13,300 bases of DNA from JACJXF01 sp964349045. Its GTDB lineage: Bacteria > Bacteroidota > Bacteroidia > Bacteroidales > GCA-2748055. This document shows positions 7,818 through 13,300 of the stretch, piece by piece. Where the stretch lies: positions 1-13,300 of the forward strand of contig CAYGFI010000138.1 in the NCBI GenBank assembly GCA_964349045.1, read 5' to 3'. The notes under the pieces are model-generated. The model saw nothing but the letters and a program-made list of their open reading frames with translations, was not told the DNA's origin and ran no database searches. Both the position numbers and the translations under genes were made by a program. Each line of letters opens with the position of its first letter. Within the stretch, counting starts at the first letter, position 1.

Positions 7818-8873
7818 ATGAAAAGAGCTTTTCTTATCATTCTTCTTTTTACAGGCATTGCTTCATCTGTCATTGCGCAAATTGGCGGACACTATACGTA
7901 TGCCTTTCTGAATCTCACCAACTCCGCCAGGGTAGCTTCCCTGGGAGGAAAATCTGTTTCTTTGTCGGGAGATGACCTGAATATGCCCTTTCATAATCCT
8001 TCTCTATTAAACTCTTCAATGCATCAGCATATCGTTTTGAATTATGTCGGGTATTTTGCCGGAATTAAATATGGATATGTCAGTTATGCACGTGATTATG
8101 GACATAAAGGAACATTTGCTGCCGGGATGCATTATGCCAACTATGGTTCATTTACAGCTGCCAATGAAACAGGCGATATAACGGGTGAATTTCGTGCTGC
8201 CGAATATGCCCTTAACCTGATTTATTCCCGGAAAATCGACAGTCTGATCAGTATCGGGGTAAATGTAAAACCCATTTATTCAAACCTGGAAACCTATAAT
8301 TCACTGGGACTTTCGGCCGACCTGGGGATAAGCTATTTTAATCCCGATCGGTTGTTTACCGCAGCTGTTGTTTTAAAAAATATCGGAACGCAGATTATAA
8401 AGTATTACGATGGAGCCGAACGTGAAAACATGCCTTTCGAGATCCAGGCAGGTGTTTCCCAGAAACTTCTGCACGCCCCATTTCGCTTTTCATTGACAAT
8501 CCAGCATCTCCAGAAATTCGATCTGACCTACGAAAGTACAATAGATAACAGCAATATCTACGATCCTCTGAATGGCGGGAAAGAAACCAGGAATAAGGGA
8601 GAAGTGCTGGGTGATAAACTATTACGGCATGCAATCATGGGGATGGAATTTGTACCCGGAGAAAATTTTTATGTTAACCTGGGATATAATTACCAGCGCC
8701 GGCAGGAATTAAAAGTTCCGGTAAGGGTAGGAATGGTAGGATTTTCATGGGGTTTTGGCATGAAAATCAATAAATACCGGTTCAGCTATGGACGATCAAC
8801 TTATCACCTGGCCGGCGCTTCCAATCATTTTTCGCTTAGCGTGAATTTATCTGAATTTTATACAAGACAATAA
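7818..8873 (+). CDS. porQ: type IX secretion system protein PorQ
   Basis: PorQ is an outer-membrane component of the type IX secretion system, found only in Bacteroidota and relatives, which exports proteins carrying C-terminal sorting domains. The 351-residue product has a signal peptide (1-20, basic start, hydrophobic core, SSVIA before Gln21) and then GGHYTYAFLNLTNSARVASLGG and DDLNMPFHNPSLL, the segment I associate with PorQ. The rest alternates polar and aromatic residues as in a beta-barrel of FadL-like type and ends in a short strand-like tail. The ATG at 7818 starts directly at the signal peptide. The cmk gene follows after 128 bases, a neighbour I recall for PorQ in this phylum. The gene predicts a working type IX system, though no other component is in the window. 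Confidence 0.92.
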   Translation: MKRAFLIILLFTGIASSVIAQIGGHYTYAFLNLTNSARVASLGGKSVSLSGDDLNMPFHNPSLLNSSMHQHIVLNYVGYFAGIKYGYVSYARDYGHKGTFAAGMHYANYGSFTAANETGDITGEFRAAEYALNLIYSRKIDSLISIGVNVKPIYSNLETYNSLGLSADLGISYFNPDRLFTAAVVLKNIGTQIIKYYDGAERENMPFEIQAGVSQKLLHAPFRFSLTIQHLQKFDLTYESTIDNSNIYDPLNGGKETRNKGEVLGDKLLRHAIMGMEFVPGENFYVNLGYNYQRRQELKVPVRVGMVGFSWGFGMKINKYRFSYGRSTYHLAGASNHFSLSVNLSEFYTRQ

Positions 8874-8911
8874 CCCGGAATCACTCAACAGCGCTTTGAG
8901 TTTGTTTTATG

Positions 8912-8926
8912 GATCACGATGTTTCC
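8912..8926 (+). repeat. non-coding direct repeat downstream of porQ, copy 2
   Basis: GATCACGATGTTTCC repeats copy 1 with one mismatch, so the pair brackets porQ. After it comes a perfect hairpin AATTCC-gattatgt-GGAATT at 8941-8960 containing the shared ATGTGG. It lies in the 128-base porQ-cmk gap. The hairpin has no T-run, so it is not a classical terminator. Confidence 0.5.
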
Positions 8927-9001
8927 AGATGGGTAATTAAAATTCCGATTATGTGGAATTAGGTTGTAAGAATACTATTTTTACTTTTCAATATTTCTTC
9001 T

Positions 9002-9712
9002 ATGTTAAGTAAACTTCCTTCTCTGGTCATTGCCATCGACGGACACTCATCCACCGGGAAGAGCAGTTTTGCCAGGGCTATTGCTTCCGAGCTGGGTTAT
9101 GTATATATCGATAGCGGGGCAATGTACAGAGCTATTACTTTATTTGCCTTAAGGGAAAAAATAATAATTGGCGAACTGGTTGATGTAAAAAGGCTGGAAG
9201 AGGTAATCGACCTGGTGTTGATTTCATTTGTGAAAAATGAAAAAAGCGGAAAAATTGAAATGCATCTTAATTTGGAGAATGTTGAGGAAGAAATAAGAGG
9301 AATAAAAGTTTCCGAAAAGGTCAGTATTATCAGTAAAATAGGATTTGTTAGGAAAAAAATGGTTGCTGTCCAACGAAAACTGGGAGAAAACAAATCGGTG
9401 GTTATGGATGGAAGGGATATCGGAACAGTTGTATTTCCCAATGCAGATATTAAAATTTTCATGTCAGCTGATCCACTGATCCGTGCGGAGCGAAGATTTA
9501 AAGAACTTCAGAATATGGGTATAAAAACCAGTCTGCAGGAAGTGGAACATAATATCCTCGAACGCGATTTTATTGATCAGAACCGTGAGGAGAGTCCTCT
9601 CCGGAAGGCTGAAGATGCCCTGGTTCTGGATAATAGTTATATGACTCCTGAAGAGCAGATGAAATGGTTTAAGAAACTGATCTCAGAAAAATATAATTTT
9701 CATCTTTCATGA
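9002..9712 (+). CDS. cmk: (d)CMP kinase
   Basis: Cytidylate kinase phosphorylates CMP and dCMP to the diphosphates with ATP, a cytoplasmic step in pyrimidine nucleotide recycling. The 236-residue protein has the P-loop GHSSTGKSS (14-22), the nucleotide-binding DSGAMYRA (37-44), and the strongly conserved MDGRDIGTVVFP (from residue 135) followed by the lid arginines in RAERRFKEL. The lid is followed by DFIDQNREESPLRKA, another family segment. GHSSTGKSS replaces the GPSGAGKG type of proteobacterial enzymes; I believe this form is usual in Bacteroidota. The ATG at 9002 puts the P-loop at the normal distance. TACTTTTC at 8982-8989 is a poor -7 candidate. The stop overlaps the ispH start as ATGA, so the two are probably translated together. 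Confidence 0.96.
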   Translation: MLSKLPSLVIAIDGHSSTGKSSFARAIASELGYVYIDSGAMYRAITLFALREKIIIGELVDVKRLEEVIDLVLISFVKNEKSGKIEMHLNLENVEEEIRGIKVSEKVSIISKIGFVRKKMVAVQRKLGENKSVVMDGRDIGTVVFPNADIKIFMSADPLIRAERRFKELQNMGIKTSLQEVEHNILERDFIDQNREESPLRKAEDALVLDNSYMTPEEQMKWFKKLISEKYNFHLS

Positions 9713-10560
9713 AAATCCAAATCGAAGAGAAATCGGGCTTTTGCTACGGGGTTGTAAGGGTTGTTGAAATGGCCGATACCATTCTCGACGGGGGTGAAAC
9801 CCTTTATAGTCTTGGCCAGATTGTTCACAATGAGACAGAATTGAAGCGGCTGGAAGAGAAAGGGCTAAAGATTATTACCCATGAAGACCTGCAATCAGTT
9901 CATGATTGCAGGATGCTGATTAGAGCACACGGCGAACCTCCCTCCACCTATGAGATTGCAAAGAGGAACCATATTGATATTATCGATGGAACTTGTCCTA
10001 TCGTTCGGAAAATTCAGTTGAGCATATCAGACAGGGCTGCTGAAAACGATGCCCTGATAGTGATATTCGGAAAGAAAGATCATCCGGAAGTCGAAGGTCT
10101 TTATGGGCAATCCCCGGAAAGAACCATAATCATCGGATCGGCTGATGATACCGGAATACTCCCGGTTTCGGCTATCCTGCATCTTTATTCGCAAACTACC
10201 ATGGATTCAGAAAGTTTTCAGGAAATCATTACAAAGCTTGGTAAGAAGCAAAATGAAGAAGGCGGGAAGCTGATCGTACACAATACAATTTGCGGACATG
10301 TTTCCCACCGCCGGCCGGGGCTGCAAAAATTTGCTTCAGAAAATGAATTGATTATTTTCGTGGGAGGAAAGCTCAGTTCCAATGGAAAAGTGTTATTTCA
10401 GGTATGCAAAGATGCGAATCCGCACAGCTATTATATTGGACATCCTGATGAAATGAAGGTCTCCTGGTTTAAAGATATTGAAACTGTTGGAATAGCCGGC
10501 GCAACTTCCACTCCCCGCTGGCAGATTGAACAGGTTGCCGATAGAATAAAGGAATTTTAA
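9709..10560 (+). CDS. ispH: 4-hydroxy-3-methylbut-2-enyl diphosphate reductase
   Basis: IspH (LytB) is the iron-sulfur enzyme that makes IPP and DMAPP from HMBPP, the last step of the MEP isoprenoid pathway. All three cluster cysteines are present: Cys12 (GFCYGV), Cys96 (DGTCPIV) and Cys195 (NTICGHVS). Other active-site residues also match: His40 (QIVHNE), His74 (RAHGEP), His125 and Glu127 (DHPEVEG), Thr164 (QTTMD) and SSNGK (223-227). The region after Cys195 reads GHVSHRRP instead of the proteobacterial YATTNRQ, a difference I associate with this phylum. The 283 residues are a little shorter than E. coli IspH (316). It starts inside the cmk stop (ATGA). No other pathway gene is nearby, so the link with cmk is co-expression only. 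Confidence 0.97.
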   Translation: MKIQIEEKSGFCYGVVRVVEMADTILDGGETLYSLGQIVHNETELKRLEEKGLKIITHEDLQSVHDCRMLIRAHGEPPSTYEIAKRNHIDIIDGTCPIVRKIQLSISDRAAENDALIVIFGKKDHPEVEGLYGQSPERTIIIGSADDTGILPVSAILHLYSQTTMDSESFQEIITKLGKKQNEEGGKLIVHNTICGHVSHRRPGLQKFASENELIIFVGGKLSSNGKVLFQVCKDANPHSYYIGHPDEMKVSWFKDIETVGIAGATSTPRWQIEQVADRIKEF

Positions 10561-10590
10561 TAATTTATTAATCATAAATTAATTTTTTAA

Positions 10591-10623
10591 TTGGATTGTA
10601 TCCTGTTTAAATATTACTTTTGC
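10591..10623 (+). promoter_or_regulatory. Bacteroidota-type promoter of pfkA
   Basis: TACTTTTGC at 10615-10623 is a perfect TAnnTTTGC element and TTG at 10591-10593 stands 21 bases upstream, the same spacing as at the tRNA-Leu promoter. Transcription would begin near 10630, which places the upstream GTG at 10628 at or before the transcript start and supports the ATG at 10679 as the real pfkA start. Confidence 0.65.
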
Positions 10624-10678
10624 GCTTGTGTTTTCCGGTACAGTGAAAACTGAATTTTTGGTAGTAAAAATATTATTC

Positions 10679-11662
10679 ATGGGAAAAATTAAAAAAATCG
10701 GAGTATTAACCTCAGGAGGTGATTCACCCGGCATGAATGCCGCAATACGAGCTGTTGTCCGTACAGCATTATATCACAGGCTTGAGGTAGTCGGTATCCG
10801 TCATGGATACAACGGTATGATCAACAGTTACTTTAAAGAAATGAAAACCTTTAGTGTAAGTGATATTATTGCAAGGGGAGGTACAATTCTAAAAACGGCG
10901 AGGAGCGAGGAGTTCAGGACAGAAGCGGGCCGTAAAACTGCCTATGAAAATCTCAAAAAAGGGGGGATAGATGCTGTTGTTGTTATCGGCGGTGACGGTT
11001 CGCTTACAGGAGCCAGAATTTTCTGCGACGAATATTATGATATACCTTTTGTTGGAATCCCGGGAAGTATTGATAATGACATTTTTGGAACAGATTACGC
11101 CATTGGCTATGATACGGCTTTGAATACCGTAATTGAAGCCGTTGATAAAATAAGGGATACGGCAAGCAGCCATAACCGCTTGTTTTTTATTGAGGTTATG
11201 GGTCGCGATGCAGGTTTTATTGCCATACACAGTGGTATTGCCTGTGGCGCGGAAGCTGTTTTTATCCCTGAAGTGAAAAATCAGGTTGCCGGTTTGAAAG
11301 ACTACCTTGAAAAAGGCTTCAAGAGGAAAAAATCCAGTAACATTATCATTGTTGCCGAAGGCGATGACGAAGGCGGGGCAATGGAAATTGCCGAAAAAGT
11401 AAAAGATGACTTTAAAGAATACGATGTAAGGGTCTCTATACTCGGGCATATTCAGAGGGGAGGATCTCCCACGGCATACGACCGGGTATCGGCCAGTAAA
11501 TTTGGTTATTACGCGGTTCAGGCTTTACTCGATGACCAGAAAAGCGTTATGATAGGTTTCAAAAACGGGGAAATCGTTCATGTTCCTTTCTCGAAAATTA
11601 TTAAGCAGCAAAAATCTGTTGAGGAATCACTGATTAAAATGGCGGAGATTCTCTCGGTTTAA
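10679..11662 (+). CDS. pfkA: ATP-dependent 6-phosphofructokinase
   Basis: PfkA phosphorylates fructose 6-phosphate to the 1,6-bisphosphate, the committing step of glycolysis. From ATG 10679 the product has 327 residues, the usual bacterial length. It shows TSGGDSPGMNAAIRAVV (11-27), GGDGS (104-108), PGSIDND (128-134) with catalytic Asp132, MGRDAGFIA, and GHIQRGGSP with His257 and Arg260. Gly at positions 107 and 129, rather than the Asp and Lys of PPi-dependent enzymes, marks the ATP type. The frame is open upstream to a GTG at 10628, but the added residues precede the conserved start and the promoter position argues against them. There is no Shine-Dalgarno sequence. A possible terminator lies about 100 bases downstream. 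This is the last intact gene in the window. Confidence 0.97.
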   Translation: MGKIKKIGVLTSGGDSPGMNAAIRAVVRTALYHRLEVVGIRHGYNGMINSYFKEMKTFSVSDIIARGGTILKTARSEEFRTEAGRKTAYENLKKGGIDAVVVIGGDGSLTGARIFCDEYYDIPFVGIPGSIDNDIFGTDYAIGYDTALNTVIEAVDKIRDTASSHNRLFFIEVMGRDAGFIAIHSGIACGAEAVFIPEVKNQVAGLKDYLEKGFKRKKSSNIIIVAEGDDEGGAMEIAEKVKDDFKEYDVRVSILGHIQRGGSPTAYDRVSASKFGYYAVQALLDDQKSVMIGFKNGEIVHVPFSKIIKQQKSVEESLIKMAEILSV

Positions 11663-11680
11663 GAATTTCCTGATAAAAAG

Positions 11681-11825
11681 GTTAAGCGCGGCTCCCGCTG
11701 CGCCTCCGCAGAGTAGCTTCAGCGCTCGCGGATTGCGGGAACGCGGAGACGCAGTTTGGACGCAGTTTTTATTACGTTTTTAAACTGCGTTTTTGCGTAA
11801 CCGTGAAACGGTTTCTGCGCTTAAC
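11681..11825 (+). repeat. 145-base palindromic intergenic element with inverted ends
   Basis: GTTAAGCGC (11681-11689) is matched exactly by GCGCTTAAC (11817-11825). Inside are TCCCGC/GCGGGA arms (11693 and 11735), CTCCGC/GCGGAG arms, a tandem 11-mer GACGCAGTTTk (11748-11769), a hairpin CGCAGTTT/AAACTGCG and the perfect hairpin AACCGT-gaa-ACGGTT (11799-11813). No reading frame is supported. It may be a small non-autonomous mobile element or a structured RNA or terminator region behind pfkA. Confidence 0.5.
11761..11794 (+). terminator. possible terminator downstream of pfkA
   Basis: CGCAGTTT (11761-11768) pairs perfectly with AAACTGCG (11782-11789) around a 13-base T-rich loop, and TTTTT follows at 11790-11794. 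It lies inside the 145-base palindromic element. The stem is AT-rich on its inner side, so strength is uncertain. Confidence 0.45.
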
Positions 11826-11963
11826 TCTTAAATAAATTATTTCAATTAATACTCATAACATGAAAACAACCCGAAATTTATCAGCAACCGAACCCGGCTT
11901 CCGGCCAAAATGGTTCGCCAAGCTCTTCTTCGCAATGATAAGCGTCAAAGTATGGGTCTTTCT

Positions 11964-12006
11964 GCCCCACCCCAAACCTCCCGCAGGGCGGGACAGGCAC
12001 TCCCCC
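11964..12006 (-). repeat. inverted copy of the dispersed 43-base palindromic repeat
   Basis: Its reverse complement matches 12188-12230 in 42 of 43 bases, the one difference being in the loop of the TCCCGC-AGG-GCGGGA core (11979-11993). The arms are 181 bases apart. The open frame covering 11860-12120 is largely made by this GC-rich repeat and is not credited as a gene. Between the repeats at 12007-12136 I see nothing else. Confidence 0.8.
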
Positions 12007-12136
12007 GCGGTGGGAGGAGCTTTCATCGATCTTAATGACGCTGTTCTAATTAAAACAAGGTATTTAATTATAAAAATGAATTCTAAATGCTTTGCTAAAT
12101 TGATATGGTATGCTTCGTAAAATTGTAGAAAACTTT

Positions 12137-12312
12137 CTTTCAATCATCAGAGCACATAAATTAAGAATGACCAGCCCCTCACACTCCGGGGGAGTGCCTG
12201 TCCCGCCTTGCGGGAGGTTTGGGGTGGGGCAAAAAATGCTTCCTTTCAATCATCAGAGCACATAGATCAAGAATGACCAGCCCCCTCCAACTCCGGGGGT
12301 TTGGGGTGGGGC
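12137..12312 (+). repeat. tandem duplication of a dispersed intergenic repeat
   Basis: Two direct units start 106 bases apart, 12137-12230 and 12243-12312. Both begin CTTTCAATCATCAGAGCACA, continue through AAGAATGACCAGCCCC and CTCCGGGGG, and end TTTGGGGTGGGGC. Unit 1 carries an extra block of about 25 bases (12193-12217) with the palindrome TCCCGC-CTT-GCGGGA that unit 2 lacks. No stable reading frame is shared by both units. It is non-coding repeat DNA of unknown role. Confidence 0.85.
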
Positions 12313-12361
12313 ATACATAAAGAATCGATAAATATCCTAACCAAACGACATTGATTTGTAT

Positions 12362-12376
12362 TCCCGCGAGGCGGGA
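12362..12376 (+). repeat. solitary TCCCGC-GAG-GCGGGA palindrome
   Basis: A perfect 6-base stem with a 3-base loop, the same core as in the repeats at 11979-11993 and 12201-12215 but in different flanks (TCTTCGCTACGCTGCG follows). The surrounding stretch 12313-12452 shows no gene and no clear promoter. Confidence 0.6.
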
Positions 12377-12452
12377 TCTTCGCTACGCTGCGATTTGCAT
12401 TTTGAATTGACATGGTCTCTTAAAATCAAACAATCATTAATTAAACCACTAA

Positions 12453-12853
12453 TTCCAGAGAACACCGCTCCTATTTTGTCTGCTTTTCCTTTCAACGTCT
12501 CTGTCTGCACAGGTGAACGAGAGCATTATCTATCCCGGAAAATTCTTGCACAATTCTTCCACAGACACCCTCTTCTGCATTCCCAAACAGAAACTGCAAA
12601 TCCTTATGGACCGGGAAGAGATCAGCAACGAACTTATCCAAAGCCTTTCCTCCCTAAGTGCTTTAAGCGATTCACTTCTTAGCCTGAAAACCCCTGAAGC
12701 GGAAGGCTGGTACAACAAGTTACTTGAGGCCGATACATTGCTGGAGGAATCGGATCTTAGGCTGGCCCAGGTAAACATATGGCAAGGAAAAGAGCGAAAG
12801 TCTGGTTTGGTCTGGGTACGCTTGCGGGGGTGGTTATTGGCGCGGTATTGTGA
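12453..12853 (+). pseudogene. decayed gene for a small secreted or membrane-anchored protein
   Basis: Directly after a TAA at 12450-12452 the frame reads QRTPLLFCLLFLSTSLSAQ, a convincing signal peptide, but with no ATG, GTG or TTG before it; the first GTG (12513) lies after the signal sequence. The mature part begins VNESIIYPGKFLHN, then continues DTLFCIPKQKLQIL and a polar Ser/Leu/Glu-rich, probably helical stretch ending EADTLLEESDLRLAQ. There the frame becomes unlike protein, while a -1 frame from 12779 gives MARKRAKVWFGLGTLAGVV and then IGAVL and TGA at 12851-12853: a basic patch and a membrane helix. Signal peptide, helical middle and C-terminal helix recall small spanin-like or prophage lysis-region proteins of this phylum; that is an inference from layout only. 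Lost start plus frameshift suggest a dead gene; two overlapping genes are an alternative. Confidence 0.6.
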
Positions 12854-12880
12854 TTTGATGGAAATTATTTATAGAACAAT

Positions 12881-13171
12881 ATGGGTTTAATATTGGGATT
12901 TAACCAGTTTCAAACCCTTAAATGGTTAGCCTGGCAACATCAAGTGACGCTGAACATAATGACAATGTGTTTTATGTTGAAAGAAAAGTTGCACTGTTTT
13001 GTTGACATCCCTTTGCTTTCAGCCCGTGTTATAAGAGATTGGTTGTGATTTTTATTGTCAAAGAGGCAAAGTGAAGAAGCAATGCTTCAAGTGATTATTA
13101 CTCGTCATTTACGACGACAACGCGATATTAACCAAGCGCATTCAAGGGAATACGCTAATCTGTCAAAGTAG
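12881..13171 (+). pseudogene. C-terminal remnant of an IS transposase (IS701-like)
   Basis: From 12881 the frame reads MGLILGFNQFQTLKWLAWQH, continues with LNIMTMCFMLKEKLHCFVD and PLLSARVIRDWL, meets a TGA at 13046-13048, and carries on in the same frame through FLLSKRQSEEAMLQVIITRH and LRRQRDINQ to TAG at 13169-13171. The pattern of tryptophans and histidine followed by a hydrophobic helix, then PLLS and a basic RH-RRQRDIN tail is what I recall from the C-terminus of IS701/DDE-type transposases. The catalytic domain is missing: upstream in this frame is a TAG at 12872-12874, and a neighbouring frame at 12859 (WKLFIEQYG) may be a further scrap. One internal stop and the missing 5' part mark it as dead. 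Confidence 0.7.
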
Positions 13172-13218
13172 AAATAATAAGGCTATATTTGTCGGGTTTA
13201 CCAATTAAATCTTTCATT

Positions 13219-13290
13219 ATGATGAAACCTCCATGTTTTAGCATAACAAACACAATAGTATAATAATCAACAACATGGAGGTTCCATCAT
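13219..13290 (+). repeat. 19-base near-perfect inverted repeat at the window edge
   Basis: ATGATGAAACCTCCATGTT (13219-13237) and AACATGGAGGTTCCATCAT (13272-13290) are inverted copies with one mismatch, 34 AT-rich bases apart. A further TTTTAGC (13236-13242) is matched by GCTAAAA at the last bases (13294-13300). The pair lies 47 bases after the transposase remnant and may be its terminator, an IS end, or the edge of another element beyond the window. It contains no T-run after the second arm. Confidence 0.8.
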
Positions 13291-13300
13291 CCCGCTAAAA

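Noticed and set aside
10628..10678. GTG at 10628 as the pfkA start
   Set aside because: The extra residues precede the conserved PfkA start, and the good promoter at 10591-10623 would place the transcript start at about this GTG. ATG 10679 gives the normal length.
10889..11449. 186-residue minus-strand open frame antisense to pfkA
   Set aside because: It is the shadow of pfkA, which carries all catalytic motifs; the antisense product shows no domain.
11860..12120. 86-residue open frame on the + strand beginning MKTTRNLSATEPGF
   Set aside because: About half of it is the dispersed GC-rich palindromic repeat, which also occurs in the opposite orientation at 12188-12230. The composition (PHPKPPAGRDR) is repeat-derived, and no promoter or family resemblance is seen.
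12137..12312. Two spaced repeat units as a minimal CRISPR array
   Set aside because: Only two units with a 12-base gap, unequal unit lengths and no cas genes; it is a tandem duplication of an intergenic repeat.
12356..12682. 108-residue open frame on the + strand
   Set aside because: It starts within the palindrome region and overlaps the signal-peptide frame of the decayed gene, which has far better protein character.
12901..13155. Chain of small hairpins (12901-12928, 12953-12978, 13076-13088, 13136-13155) suggesting a structured RNA or attC-like array
   Set aside because: All lie inside the transposase-remnant reading frame, with no regular spacing or shared sequence; short inverted repeats are expected by chance in such DNA.
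13155..13217. 20-residue minus-strand frame with GGAGG before the ATG
   Set aside because: It is antisense to the end of the transposase remnant and very short, and the GGAGG belongs to the 19-base inverted repeat. Bacteroidota rarely use such sites.

Overview
The window looks like chromosome from a member of the Bacteroidota, most likely the Bacteroidales or a close relative. The signs are a type IX secretion gene (porQ) next to cmk, Bacteroidota-style promoters (TTG about 21 bases before TAnnTTTGC) ahead of the tRNA and pfkA, almost no Shine-Dalgarno sequences, a tRNA without an encoded CCA, and moderate-to-low G+C. All recognisable genes lie on the + strand.

Positions 1-11662 are a dense set of conserved genes. 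First come tatC (twin-arginine translocase core) and lptB (LPS-transport ATPase), overlapping by ATGA, then tRNA-Leu(UAG) with its own promoter and a possible terminator. Next are the protein-quality genes tig, clpP and clpX; the last two overlap by GTGA, and a telomere-like inverted repeat fills the gap between tig and clpP. An EamA-type transporter and a GT-B glycosyltransferase-like gene follow as a pair. The last block is porQ (type IX secretion), cmk (CMP kinase), ispH (last step of the MEP isoprenoid pathway, overlapping cmk by ATGA) and pfkA (ATP-type phosphofructokinase, with its own promoter).

Positions 11663-13300 are quite different and hold no intact gene that I can support. Here lie a 145-base element with 9-base inverted ends, several copies of a palindrome TCCCGC-NNN-GCGGGA, a 43-base inverted repeat pair, and a tandem duplication whose two units differ by a 25-base palindromic block. 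Two decayed genes follow. One is a small secreted or membrane protein (signal peptide, middle region, C-terminal membrane helix) with no start codon and a probable frameshift. The other is the C-terminal part of an IS transposase, IS701-like by sequence memory, broken by an in-frame TGA. A 19-base near-perfect inverted repeat lies at the window edge. This looks like the edge of an accessory region worn down by mobile-element activity.

I see no CRISPR array, no intact defence system and no convincing new multi-gene system. The most useful non-obvious results are the two broken genes and the repeat families at the right-hand end.
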